DNA from: Bacillus sp. AFS037270
Lineage (GTDB): Bacteria; Bacillota; Bacilli; Bacillales_B; DSM-18226
Length of the DNA: 64,000 nucleotides
Assembly (NCBI RefSeq): GCF_002585305.1
Contig: NZ_NUNF01000016.1
Location: 110,446-174,445 of the forward strand
Direction of reading: 5' to 3'
Shown here: in pieces, positions 18,697-27,098 of the stretch
Layout: every line of letters begins with the position of its first letter
Position numbering within the stretch: the stretch's first letter is position 1
Program-made: the position numbers and the translations under genes
Notes under the pieces: generated by a model
The model's input: only the letters and a program-made list of their open reading frames with translations
What the model was told of the DNA's origin: nothing
Databases searched by the model: none

Positions 18697-19124
18697 AACA
18701 CCTCCGAAATCCTCTAGCTTAATGGACATTTTATATATGACTACCTTTTACGAAATGTGGTGCTGATCCTACATCTAAAATCTCTTTTCCTTTCTAAAAA
18801 AAACCTCAATAGAGTTAGGTCCTTTTGGTGGTCCAATCAGCCATACAATTCAAAGGATTTTACTTAATTCTATATCAATTAATCCGATGAGATAAGTAGG
18901 GTTTGATAAAAGATTTTTTTCAAAATATTTTAAATAATCAGTTGACAATTGGTTCGTGAGAATATAAAGTTTAGTAATAGCTTTAAAACCAAGTAAACAT
19001 GTTGGTAAAGTTGGATAATGTTTTTATTCGATTTTTCAACCCAGTTTTCTGATGAGGTTTTAAGTTTGATATATTGAAAAAAACAACCATATTTTATTAT
19101 TTTTAAAGAAATATTATTTCTTAC
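18697..19124. other. AT-rich intergenic stretch upstream of the second ssu operon
   Basis: About 430 bp with no credible gene on either strand. It holds one copy of the AATCC-type dyad (18881-18903). A TTGACA near 18950 has a TATAAA only 15 bp away, which is too close for a convincing promoter. Nothing else stands out. Confidence 0.5.
18881..18903. promoter_or_regulatory. Second copy of the dyad operator candidate
   Basis: AATCCGA-N9-TAGGGTT, same 7-9-7 design as 18326-18348. It lies inside the intergenic stretch, about 240 bp upstream of the E5 promoter and 400 bp before the third copy. Confidence 0.45.
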
Positions 19125-19271
19125 TTGACGGGTAGGAAAAGTATGAATAAAATAATATTTAAATTTTCTATTAATTGAAGTGGTTTAAAGGTTAACGAAA
19201 AAAATATAAAAAAGCTGATCGGACTACCGAAGGCTCCTTTTCTCGAATTTATGAGATTAGGGGCCTTTTTT
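19125..19271 (+). promoter_or_regulatory. E5: promoter plus terminator leader for the second ssu operon
   Basis: TTGACG (19125-19130), 17-bp spacer, TAAAAT (19148-19153). The element TCGGACTACCGA (19219-19230), preceded by GCTGA, is about 59 nt after the expected start. The terminator directly abuts it: AGGCTCC / GGGGCCT (19231-19237 and 19260-19266) with an inner CTC/GAG pair and a run of six T. The first gene starts 151 bp later. Confidence 0.72.
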
Positions 19272-19280
19272 ATTCACTTT

Positions 19281-19303
19281 AATCCGACTAAATAAATAGG
19301 TTT
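19281..19303. promoter_or_regulatory. Third copy of the dyad operator candidate
   Basis: AATCCGA-N9-TAGGTTT, same layout as the copies at 18326 and 18881. It lies just after the E5 terminator and before the second ssuA gene. Its position downstream of the leader suggests either a roadblock or a second promoter that I cannot place with confidence. Confidence 0.45.
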
Positions 19304-19332
19304 AATGTAGTTGATTTTACATATTTTCTTAT

Positions 19333-19344
19333 CAGTCCACTGAA
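19333..19344 (+). promoter_or_regulatory. E6: sixth copy of the 12-nt element, no terminator
   Basis: TCAGTCCACTGA fits the consensus YCRGWCNACYGR at every position and forms the same 4-bp stem with 4-nt loop. It is followed by AAAGGAAGTG rather than by a terminator. It lies in the same transcript as E5, upstream of the second ssuA gene. It may act on translation, RNA stability or as a second binding site. Confidence 0.45.
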
Positions 19345-19421
19345 AGGAAGTGATTCATTGTGTGTTAGAAAAAAATATTTCAGAATCTACGAGAATAATA
19401 GAGAAAATGGAGGAGTCATAC

Positions 19422-20411
19422 GTGATTAAAAAAAATAAAAATCAATGGTGGTTGGCATTCATCTTACTTTTGTCCTTTTTGGTAAGTGGATGCAGTTCTT
19501 CCACCTCAGGTGAAAGCAAAGAAACTGCTTCAAATAGTAAGGAATCAAAGGTCATTAATATTGGTTATCAAAAATTCGGTACCTTAAACATCTTAAAGGC
19601 AAAAGGAACATTGGATAAAGATTTAAAATCACTTGGATATACGGTGAAATGGACCGAGTTTCCTGGAGGTCCTCAGTTGCTTGAGGCACTGAATGTAGGC
19701 AGTTTAGACTTTGGTCATACAGGAGAAGCGCCGCCAATTTTTGCTCAAGCCGCAGGAGCCCCGCTCGTGTATTATGCCAATGCAGCCGCAAATCCAAAAG
19801 GAGAAGCGATAATAGTACCTGAAAATTCTTCAATTAAAACGCTGAAAGACTTAAAAGGAAAAAAAATCGCGTTAAATAAAGGTTCAAATGTCCATTTTTT
19901 ATTAGTTAAAGCATTGGAAAAAGCAGGTATTTCCTACAGTGATATTAAAACAATTTTTCTAACTCCTGCAGATGCGCGGGCCGCATTTGAAAAAGGAGAT
20001 GTAGATGCCTGGGTGATTTGGGATCCCTTCTTAGCAGATGCCCAGAATGCTACAAAAGCAAGGATCTTAGCAGATGGCGAAGGATTAGTAAGCAACCGCG
20101 AATTTTTCTTAGCTGCCAATCAATTTGCAAAGGACAATCCTAAGGTATTAGACGTTATTTATAAGGAACTGGAAAAGACAGATAAATGGGTTCAAGTGAA
20201 TCCAAAAGAAGCAGCCAAATTCCTTGCACCTCAAATTGGAATGAGTGTGGAAACATTAGAATTAACACTCAATCGAAGAACATTTGGATTAGAAAAAGTA
20301 AGTGACCAAACCGCAAAGGATCAACAACAAATCGCTGATACATTTTACAAGCTTCAATTAATTCCACAAGAAATCAAGGTGCAAGAAGCACTTTTAAAAA
20401 CTAAAAATTAA
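19422..20411 (+). CDS. ssuA: Alkanesulfonate ABC substrate-binding lipoprotein (copy 2)
   Basis: Binding protein of an aliphatic sulfonate importer, 329 residues from GTG 19422. This start is chosen because TGGAGGAG (19408-19415) lies 6 nt upstream and the signal peptide then begins with the usual basic residues. The lipobox is VSGC with Cys24. SsuA features include [16 protein letters not shown] near the mature N-terminus and [20 protein letters not shown]. It heads ssuA-ssuD-ssuC-ssuB. The upstream in-frame extension from 19350 has no signal-peptide character. Confidence 0.92.
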   Translation: MIKKNKNQWWLAFILLLSFLVSGCSSSTSGESKETASNSKESKVINIGYQKFGTLNILKAKGTLDKDLKSLGYTVKWTEFPGGPQLLEALNVGSLDFGHTGEAPPIFAQAAGAPLVYYANAAANPKGEAIIVPENSSIKTLKDLKGKKIALNKGSNVHFLLVKALEKAGISYSDIKTIFLTPADARAAFEKGDVDAWVIWDPFLADAQNATKARILADGEGLVSNREFFLAANQFAKDNPKVLDVIYKELEKTDKWVQVNPKEAAKFLAPQIGMSVETLELTLNRRTFGLEKVSDQTAKDQQQIADTFYKLQLIPQEIKVQEALLKTKN

Positions 20412-20428
20412 AAAGGGGACTAAAAAAA

Positions 20429-21568
20429 ATGAACGTATTCTGGTTTATTCCAACACATGGTGATTCAAGATATTTAGGAGTAACAACGGGAGGCAGAGCA
20501 GTTACCTTGCCTTACTTAAAACAGGTTGCTCAGGCAGTAGATGAATTAGGTTTTACTGGGGCTTTACTACCAACAGGAAGATCTTGCGAAGATTCATGGG
20601 TGGTAGCATCAAGTTTAATTTCCGTTACCTCACGAATGAAATTTTTAGTTGCCGTTCGGCCTGGTCTAAGTTCTCCATCACAAGCCGCCAGAATGGCAGC
20701 CACGTTTGATCGCTTATCAAATGGCCGGTTATTAATCAATGTGGTAACAGGTGGCGATCCTGTTGAACTGGCAGGAGATGGTCTTCATTTAAACCATACG
20801 GAACGCTATGAATTAACGGATGAATTTTTAACCATATGGAGGGACTTGTTAGAAAAAGGAGAGGCCAACTTTTCTGGAAACTACTTAACGATAGATAATG
20901 GAAAATTGTTATATCCACCTGTTCAACAACCTTATCCGCCTCTTTATTTCGGAGGATCTTCTGAAATTGGGCAAGAAATAGCTGCTAAGCATGTGGATTA
21001 CTACTTAACATGGGGAGAACCGCCTGCAAAAGTGGCAGAAAAAATAAACGAGGTAAAAAAATTAGCGGCTCATCATGGCCGAACCGTTAGCTTTGGGATC
21101 CGATTGCATGTCATTGTAAGGGAAACAGAGCAAGAAGCCTGGGAGGCAGCGAATGATTTGATTAAATATGTAGATGATGATTTAATTGCCTCCTCTCAAA
21201 AAATCTTTTCGCGGTTTGATTCGGTTGGACAGCAGAGAATGTCGGAATTACACAATGGAAGTAAGGACCAATTAGAAATCAGCCCGAATTTATGGGCAGG
21301 AGTAGGCCTTGTTAGAGGAGGAGCGGGGACAGCTTTAGTAGGCGATCCTGAAACGGTCGCACAAAGAATGAAGGAATACGCTGACCTTGGCATTGAAACC
21401 TTTATCCTTTCGGGATATCCACACTTGGAAGAAGCTTACCGTGTATCTGAATTATTATTCCCGCATCTTCCATTAGCAAAGGATGCTCCTCAACCGGATT
21501 CAACTAATATCATCAGTCCTTTTGGAGAAATTGTGGCGAACAACGAATTGCCGAAAGTCTTAAAGTGA
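20429..21568 (+). CDS. ssuD: FMNH2-dependent alkanesulfonate monooxygenase
   Basis: Releases sulfite and an aldehyde from alkanesulfonates using O2 and FMNH2. It has 379 residues, the SsuD length. Matches to the family include [14 protein letters not shown] at the N-terminus, [29 protein letters not shown] and [15 protein letters not shown]. It lies between ssuA and ssuC, 17 bp after ssuA. Reduced flavin should come from the SsuE-like protein downstream. Confidence 0.96.
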   Translation: MNVFWFIPTHGDSRYLGVTTGGRAVTLPYLKQVAQAVDELGFTGALLPTGRSCEDSWVVASSLISVTSRMKFLVAVRPGLSSPSQAARMAATFDRLSNGRLLINVVTGGDPVELAGDGLHLNHTERYELTDEFLTIWRDLLEKGEANFSGNYLTIDNGKLLYPPVQQPYPPLYFGGSSEIGQEIAAKHVDYYLTWGEPPAKVAEKINEVKKLAAHHGRTVSFGIRLHVIVRETEQEAWEAANDLIKYVDDDLIASSQKIFSRFDSVGQQRMSELHNGSKDQLEISPNLWAGVGLVRGGAGTALVGDPETVAQRMKEYADLGIETFILSGYPHLEEAYRVSELLFPHLPLAKDAPQPDSTNIISPFGEIVANNELPKVLK

Positions 21569-21581
21569 GGGGGTAATGAAC

Positions 21582-22340
21582 ATGAATAGAAAACAGATCG
21601 TTCCGTGGATTGTCCCTATTTTATTACTTGCTTCCTGGCAGCTATCAAGCCAATTTGGTCTATTATCTTCACGTGTGCTGCCAAACCCGGTAGATGTGTT
21701 TAAGTCAGCGGTTGAGCTATCCCGATCTGGTCAGCTTTTTGATTACATTGGTGCAAGTAGTAAACGGGCTATTATCGGGTTTTTGATCGGCGGGGGAATC
21801 GGATTTGCTTTAGGTCTGTTGAACGGCCTGTCGAGAATTTCAGAAAGTCTGTTGGATAGTTCTTTACAAATGATTCGGAATATTCCGCATCTTGCGTTGA
21901 TTCCCATTGTGATTTTATGGTTCGGAATTGAAGAAGAAGCAAAGCTGTTTCTAGTCGCATTAGGTACTTTTTTTCCAATTTACTTAAACACCTTTCACGG
22001 AATCCGTTCAATCGACAAATCTCTTATTGAAATGGGAAATGTTTATGGCCTTAAAGGGTTTTCGTTATTCTGGAACATTATTTTGCCCGGTGCTCTTCCT
22101 TCTATATTAGTGGGGGTTCGGTATGCAATAGGCATTACCTGGGTCACTCTTATTGTCGCTGAAACGATTGCATCGAATTCAGGTATAGGGTATATGGCCA
22201 TGAACGCTAGAGAATTTATGAGGCTAGATATCGTTGTATTAAGTATTATTCTTTATGCACTTCTCGGAAAATTATCAGATCTTATAGCGAAAATAGCTGA
22301 GAAGAGATTTTTACAATGGAATCCGTCGTATCGAAAATAG
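21582..22340 (+). CDS. ssuC: Alkanesulfonate ABC permease (copy 2)
   Basis: SsuC-type permease with about six helices. ATG 21582 is preferred over ATG 21576, because GAGGGGG ends at 21573, leaving 8 nt. This gives 252 residues. The EAA loop is visible around MGNVYGLKGFSLFWNIILPG. It is flanked by ssuD and ssuB in tight succession. Confidence 0.93.
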   Translation: MNRKQIVPWIVPILLLASWQLSSQFGLLSSRVLPNPVDVFKSAVELSRSGQLFDYIGASSKRAIIGFLIGGGIGFALGLLNGLSRISESLLDSSLQMIRNIPHLALIPIVILWFGIEEEAKLFLVALGTFFPIYLNTFHGIRSIDKSLIEMGNVYGLKGFSLFWNIILPGALPSILVGVRYAIGITWVTLIVAETIASNSGIGYMAMNAREFMRLDIVVLSIILYALLGKLSDLIAKIAEKRFLQWNPSYRK

Positions 22341-22355
22341 GGAGGAGGGTAATCA

Positions 22356-23123
22356 ATGACTGAAAAAAAAGAACGTCAAACAATATTAGAAATTTCTAAC
22401 CTGCAAAAATCATTTGGCAATCAAAAAGTACTTCGAAACATTAATCTAAAGGTTCAAAAAGGAGAATTTATTGCGATTGTAGGAAAAAGCGGATGTGGTA
22501 AAAGTACGTTATTACGCTTACTTGCAGGTTTAGAGACGGCAAGTGATGGAGAGATCTATACCGATGGTGAACGTTTAGAAGGTAGAAATCAATTAGCAAA
22601 AATCATGTTTCAGGATGGCAGACTCCTCCCTTGGAAAAGAGTGGTCCAAAACGTTGGTTTGGGTTTGAAAACTGACTGGCGGCAGCGTGCTGAAAAGGTA
22701 TTGGAACAAGTCGGATTAGGTGACCGCGGAAATGATTGGCCATCTGTATTATCAGGAGGACAACGGCAGAGAGTAGCACTTGCAAGAGCATTAGTTCATG
22801 AGCCAAATATACTTTTATTAGATGAACCACTTGGGGCACTGGATGCTCTGACACGGATCGAAATGCATCAGCTCATTGAAAATTTATGGATGGATAAAAA
22901 ATTTACTGCCGTGTTGGTGACGCATGATGTCGAAGAAGCGGTTGCTCTCGCGAATAGAGTCATCTTAATTGAAGATGGGGAAATTGTGATGAACCAGCCT
23001 ATTAAACTACCATATCCCCGGCAGAGAGAACATCCATTATTTTCTCCAACCGTCAGCCAAATATTAAACCGGATTTTGGGAAAAGACAAAACTAGTGATT
23101 TAAGACTAACAAAAATTGAGTAA
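22356..23123 (+). CDS. ssuB: Alkanesulfonate ABC ATPase (copy 2)
   Basis: SsuB-type ATPase, 255 residues. Walker A GKSGCGKST, Q-loop FQDGRLLPWKR, signature LSGGQRQR, Walker B ILLLDEPLGALD and VLVTHDVEEA are all present. Start ATG 22356 follows GGGAGGAGGG. It ends the ssuADCB unit; ssuE follows after 140 bp without a visible terminator. Confidence 0.94.
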   Translation: MTEKKERQTILEISNLQKSFGNQKVLRNINLKVQKGEFIAIVGKSGCGKSTLLRLLAGLETASDGEIYTDGERLEGRNQLAKIMFQDGRLLPWKRVVQNVGLGLKTDWRQRAEKVLEQVGLGDRGNDWPSVLSGGQRQRVALARALVHEPNILLLDEPLGALDALTRIEMHQLIENLWMDKKFTAVLVTHDVEEAVALANRVILIEDGEIVMNQPIKLPYPRQREHPLFSPTVSQILNRILGKDKTSDLRLTKIE

Positions 23124-23263
23124 CAGTTTACTGGATGGGGGGACTGACCATTCAGTTTACAGAATTTTTAACGATAATAGATAAAGAAAGTATAAGCCTA
23201 GTCTATATTTATATGAAAAAACTCGTGAATAGATAGCGGGCCCACTTAAGAAAGGGAGTTTAC

Positions 23264-23824
23264 ATGATGAGTAAAATTACCATTATTTCTGGAAGTCCTT
23301 CTGAGCATACGAGATTAAATGGGGTGTTAGAAGAAGTTGTAAGGCATTTAGAAGGGTTGAATATCATTCCTGAAGTAATCCATGTTCGAAATCTTCCAGT
23401 CGAGGATTTAATTCAAGCGAAATTTGATAGTGAAGAAATTGTTAGAGCCAATAAAAAGGTCGAGGATTCAACCATTGTTGTCATTTTGACACCTGTTTTT
23501 AAAGCTTCTTTTACTGGGGTTTTAAAAACCTATCTAGATCTATTACCGCAAAATGGTCTTGAAGGTAAGACCGTTTTACCGATTGCGATTGGAGGAACCT
23601 TTGGACATCTATTAATGTTGGATTATGCATTGAAGCCAGTCCTATCTGCGCTTGGAGCAACCCATATTTTAAAAGGTGCTTTTATTTTGGATAGTCAAAT
23701 AAAGAAAATAGAAAATAATCAATATGAAATAGATGAATCAGCTAAAAATCGCTTAGAAACTTCCTTGAATTTCTTAAAAAATTCTTTATTCCCGGAAAAG
23801 AATGTGATCGGTTCTATTGTTTAA
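23264..23824 (+). CDS. ssuE: SsuE-type NAD(P)H-dependent FMN reductase
   Basis: Flavodoxin-fold reductase of 186 residues that makes free FMNH2 for SsuD and possibly for the DszA-like enzyme. The phosphate-binding loop ISGSPSEHTRLN and the flavin-site TPVFKASFTGVLKTYLDLLP are clear, as in SsuE. Two adjacent ATGs (23264 and 23267) are possible starts behind AAAGGGAG. It is 140 bp from ssuB and ends before a strong terminator. Confidence 0.93.
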   Translation: MMSKITIISGSPSEHTRLNGVLEEVVRHLEGLNIIPEVIHVRNLPVEDLIQAKFDSEEIVRANKKVEDSTIVVILTPVFKASFTGVLKTYLDLLPQNGLEGKTVLPIAIGGTFGHLLMLDYALKPVLSALGATHILKGAFILDSQIKKIENNQYEIDESAKNRLETSLNFLKNSLFPEKNVIGSIV

Positions 23825-23896
23825 AAAAGTTTTAAGAAAAAAGTACTTAAGCTAAATGGGGGCTAGAGTTTAAAGTAAATACGATTTTACCCATGT

Positions 23897-23938
23897 GCAA
23901 AACTTCCGGCCAAATTTTGGCCGGAAGTTTTGCAACTA
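23897..23938. terminator. Strong terminator ending the sulfur island
   Basis: Perfect 15-bp stem (GCAAAACTTCCGGCC / GGCCGGAAGTTTTGC) with an AAATTTT loop. The flanks can act on both strands, though the T-run is inside the stem. Confidence 0.75.
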
Positions 23939-23949
23939 TACAGCCCTGA

Positions 23950-24112
23950 CTAGATTACCATCTGTACTGAATCAGAATCTTTATCTAATTTAAAGCTTCC
24001 TTTCTTATCTCCACAAACAAGATCATAATCACCAAGGTTCCCCTCAAATGAAATTAGTCCATAGAGTTCTTCATCCGTGTAAATGCCTTTGATTAATACC
24101 CAATCTATTTTT
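23950..24112 (-). pseudogene. Orphan coding fragment, about 53 codons
   Basis: On the minus strand a frame stays open for about 53 codons, including WVLIKGIYTDEELYGLISF and a C-terminal DKDSDSVQMVI before TAG. It has protein-like composition but no start codon, and two stops (TAATAA) close it upstream. I read it as the remnant 3' end of a lost gene. Alternative: chance open frame. The rest of the 23.8-24.2 kb gap shows only the terminator and AT-rich DNA. Confidence 0.35.
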
Positions 24113-24247
24113 TATTAATCAAGTGAAAAAATTGTGTTATGATAAAAATTGTAAACAATAATATTCGGAATTTTCTTTTTACATATTTACATGGGTTGGA
24201 ATGTGTAATTATCATAATCAAAAAAACTTTGGGGGAAACGGAATATC

Positions 24248-25282
24248 ATGAAAAGAGACTATTGTTTTTTCATATTGGTATTTCTTATTTTTGCAAGCGG
24301 TTGCAGTAAGGGAGAAGAGTTTAAGATTGTATACTCCAATGGAAAAGTAAAGAATCCACCACAGGAAAGTAATGAAAGTAAGCCAGTTACCATTGCAGTA
24401 GTCCCAAAGCTGGTTAATATACCTTATTTCAATGCCGTGGAAGAAGGAGCTTCCGAAGCAGGAAAAGATCTTGGAATAAAAGTTATCTATAAAGGTCCAA
24501 CCGTTGCAGACGCTGACCAGCAAATAAGAGTAATCAACGAACTAATTGAACAAAAGGTGGATGTCATTGCCGTTTCCGCCAATGACCCTGATAAGTTAGT
24601 TCCTGTCTTAGAGAAGGCAGAAGGTCAGCATATTAAAGTAATTACATGGGATTCAGATACCCTCTCTAACTCAAGAGAGTTCTTTATCAACATGGTAAAT
24701 CCGGAGACATTGGGAAGACATTTGATGGATACACTGGCTTGGAAACTAAATGAAGAAGGTGATTTTGCCATCATCACAGGGGCCAAATCAGCAGCAAATT
24801 TAAACAAATGGTTAAATTGGATACAAGTACAGCAAAAGGAGAATTACCCCAAGATGCATCTTATCAAAATCGTCGCCTCAGATGATGACCCCCATAAAGC
24901 ATATTTACTCGCAAAGGAGTTACTATCGCAGTATCCAAATTTAAAAGGCATTATCGGAAATTCTTCTGTTGGTCCGCCGGCCGCAGCTCAAGCTGTCAAA
25001 GAAGCAGGGAAAGCCGGAAAAGTCGTTGTGGTAGGATTATCCCCGCCAAATCCAATGAACCAATATTTAAAAGAAAATGATGCACAAATTGTGACATTAT
25101 GGAGTCCAAAAAAATTGGGTTATTTGACAGTGGCCCTGGCTGCCAATCTGATCATGGGGCAGCGGCCTTATGACGGTGAAAAAATTCCTCAAGTCGGGAA
25201 AATTAACATGATTGATGATATGGTCATCATGGGGGAACCCATAGATTTTACAAAGGAAAATGTAGATCAGTATGATTTTTAA
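24248..25282 (+). CDS. Sugar-binding lipoprotein, likely co-sensor of the adjacent kinase
   Basis: Periplasmic-binding-protein type 1 family (RbsB/RhaS-like), 344 residues. Lipobox ASGC with Cys19 anchors it outside the membrane. Family motifs are IPYFNAVEEGASEAGKDLG, INELIEQKVDVIAVSANDP and AQAVKEAGKAGKVVVVGL. Its last codons overlap the kinase gene, and it is separated from the transporter genes, which have their own binding protein at 32.6 kb. This layout (binding protein, YesM/LytS kinase, YesN regulator) matches three-component sugar sensors such as XylFII-LytS-YesN in Clostridium. I infer ligand sensing, not uptake. Confidence 0.82.
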   Translation: MKRDYCFFILVFLIFASGCSKGEEFKIVYSNGKVKNPPQESNESKPVTIAVVPKLVNIPYFNAVEEGASEAGKDLGIKVIYKGPTVADADQQIRVINELIEQKVDVIAVSANDPDKLVPVLEKAEGQHIKVITWDSDTLSNSREFFINMVNPETLGRHLMDTLAWKLNEEGDFAIITGAKSAANLNKWLNWIQVQQKENYPKMHLIKIVASDDDPHKAYLLAKELLSQYPNLKGIIGNSSVGPPAAAQAVKEAGKAGKVVVVGLSPPNPMNQYLKENDAQIVTLWSPKKLGYLTVALAANLIMGQRPYDGEKIPQVGKINMIDDMVIMGEPIDFTKENVDQYDF

Positions 25283-27098
25283 CAGGATAAGATTAAGAAA
25301 CTACCGTTTAATGAATAAACTGATTATTACGTATCTATTGATTACGGTCATCCCAGTTTCATTGATTGGCTATATTGGATATAACCAATATACCAAGTCA
25401 ATCGAAGAGCAGGTTGGAGAGTATATTCCAAGAGTATTGGATCAGGCGAATGAGCGAATCAATGATCATATCAATGAATTAAGGGAGCTGCCGGACCTTC
25501 TCTATAATTCAGACCAAGTGATTGAAATCCTTAGAAAAGATGCATATCAAAACAATTCTTCCTTATTACGAGATAAGTTTCTTGTTAACAGCTACTTGAC
25601 AAACACTTATATTAACGGTGGAAATTCGGATATCCTTGGGGTTTTCATTTTATCAAAAAACAGGCTGTTTGCCGCTTCGAGACTTCCATACACAGGTTTT
25701 GAAAGTATTGCTTTGCCATTTGGACAAGATCTGGATTTAAAAGGCAAGCAACAAATCATATTTCCCAATCAAATCACATTGAAATTTAAAAATAATCCCC
25801 CCTATATTCTGCTACTGCAGCAAATAACGGATACAGAGAATCGAATGAAATTAGGAACTATTTTAATAGCAGTCGATTTAACCTTTGTTAAAAATATAGT
25901 AAATAATTTGGAAACCGTTAACAAAGCAGATATCACGCTTATGGATACTAATGGACAAATTGTTTACGATACAAATCCCAACTATATTGGAAAGACCAAT
26001 GTGGATTTAAACCATTATCCAAAAATTAATGGAAGTTTTAAAACAACAAGGGAAAAGGAAAATAAATTGATAAGTATCAGCAGGATAGGTCCGAATCAAT
26101 GGATTTTGACTCATAGTGTTTTACTGAAGAATTTGACTGAAAGGACCGATCTCGTCCGAAAAGCTACTATCATTGCATTTTTGGGAGTCATTCTAATAAG
26201 TACAGTCATCTCTATTATTCTTGCCTGGAGTGTATCGAGACCCATTAACCGATTAACAAAATTAATGAAACAAGTGGAAAAGGGAAACTTTAATGTCGAT
26301 CTCCCAATTAATGGAAACGATGAAGTAGGAGTTCTTGCGAAAAGCTTTAATTCAATGGTTCAGGAGATTAATAGTTTAATAAAACAGAATTTTCAAATTA
26401 AACTGCAACAAAAGGAAGCCGAACTATATGCTCTGCAATCTCAAATAAATCCACACTTTATGTACAATACCCTTGAAACAGTGGGAATGGCCGTAGAAGA
26501 AGGGGAAGATGATGTGGTGGTTGAAATGGTTTCCCGTCTTGGCCGCATGCTTCGATTTTCGATTAGCAATAAAGAAAAAATGGTTTCAATCGACCAGGAA
26601 GTTCAACATATCAAGGATTATTTAACGATCCAAAAATTTCGATTTGAAGACCGAATTGAATTTTCGATACATGAAGAAATTGATTCTAAAGAACACTACA
26701 CGCCAAAGTTTATATTGCAGCCGATTGTTGAGAATGCCATTAAACATGGACTGGATGAAGAACAGGATTTTAAAATCGACATTTTCATCTCAAGAGTTGG
26801 TAACATTTCAACGAAAAATGAGGAAGTGATTTTTCGAGTGATCGATAATGGTCCTGGAATTTCTGAAAAAGTTGTTGCTTACCTCAAAAGCTACCTTGAA
26901 TCGGACCCCATGGCAAGGCGTGACTCTCAATTTGGATTAATTAATGTTCATGGCCGACTGATCATGATGTTTGGTGAGGGCTATGGATTACAAATAAATA
27001 GTGAAATAAAAAAAGGTACAGAAATTATTATTTCTATTCCTTTGTTGTCACAGGACGATCTGAGAAAGGTAGAAGGAGACTGGGAGAGTGAACAATAG
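25272..27098 (+). CDS. YesM-type sensor histidine kinase
   Basis: Membrane kinase of 608 residues. In order: TM1 (about residues 15-35), an extracellular region of about 260 residues, TM2 (about 297-318, ATIIAFLGVILISTVISIILAW region), HAMP, His_kinase domain with the phospho-histidine in QINPHFMYNTLE (about residue 395), and HATPase_c with EEVIFRVIDNGPGISE. It overlaps the binding-protein gene at its 5' end and the regulator gene at its 3' end by 11 bp each. It probably phosphorylates the next protein when the lipoprotein binds a sugar. Confidence 0.92.
   Translation: MIFNRIRLRNYRLMNKLIITYLLITVIPVSLIGYIGYNQYTKSIEEQVGEYIPRVLDQANERINDHINELRELPDLLYNSDQVIEILRKDAYQNNSSLLRDKFLVNSYLTNTYINGGNSDILGVFILSKNRLFAASRLPYTGFESIALPFGQDLDLKGKQQIIFPNQITLKFKNNPPYILLLQQITDTENRMKLGTILIAVDLTFVKNIVNNLETVNKADITLMDTNGQIVYDTNPNYIGKTNVDLNHYPKINGSFKTTREKENKLISISRIGPNQWILTHSVLLKNLTERTDLVRKATIIAFLGVILISTVISIILAWSVSRPINRLTKLMKQVEKGNFNVDLPINGNDEVGVLAKSFNSMVQEINSLIKQNFQIKLQQKEAELYALQSQINPHFMYNTLETVGMAVEEGEDDVVVEMVSRLGRMLRFSISNKEKMVSIDQEVQHIKDYLTIQKFRFEDRIEFSIHEEIDSKEHYTPKFILQPIVENAIKHGLDEEQDFKIDIFISRVGNISTKNEEVIFRVIDNGPGISEKVVAYLKSYLESDPMARRDSQFGLINVHGRLIMMFGEGYGLQINSEIKKGTEIIISIPLLSQDDLRKVEGDWESEQ

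Noticed and set aside
18948..18975. Promoter at TTGACA near 18950
   Set aside because: The only -10-like box is 15 bp away, too short, and no transcript start or gene follows directly.
10775..19344. S-box (SAM-I) or T-box riboswitches upstream of the sulfur genes
   Set aside because: The leaders are too short before the terminator (about 31-59 nt) and lack the conserved cores of either class.
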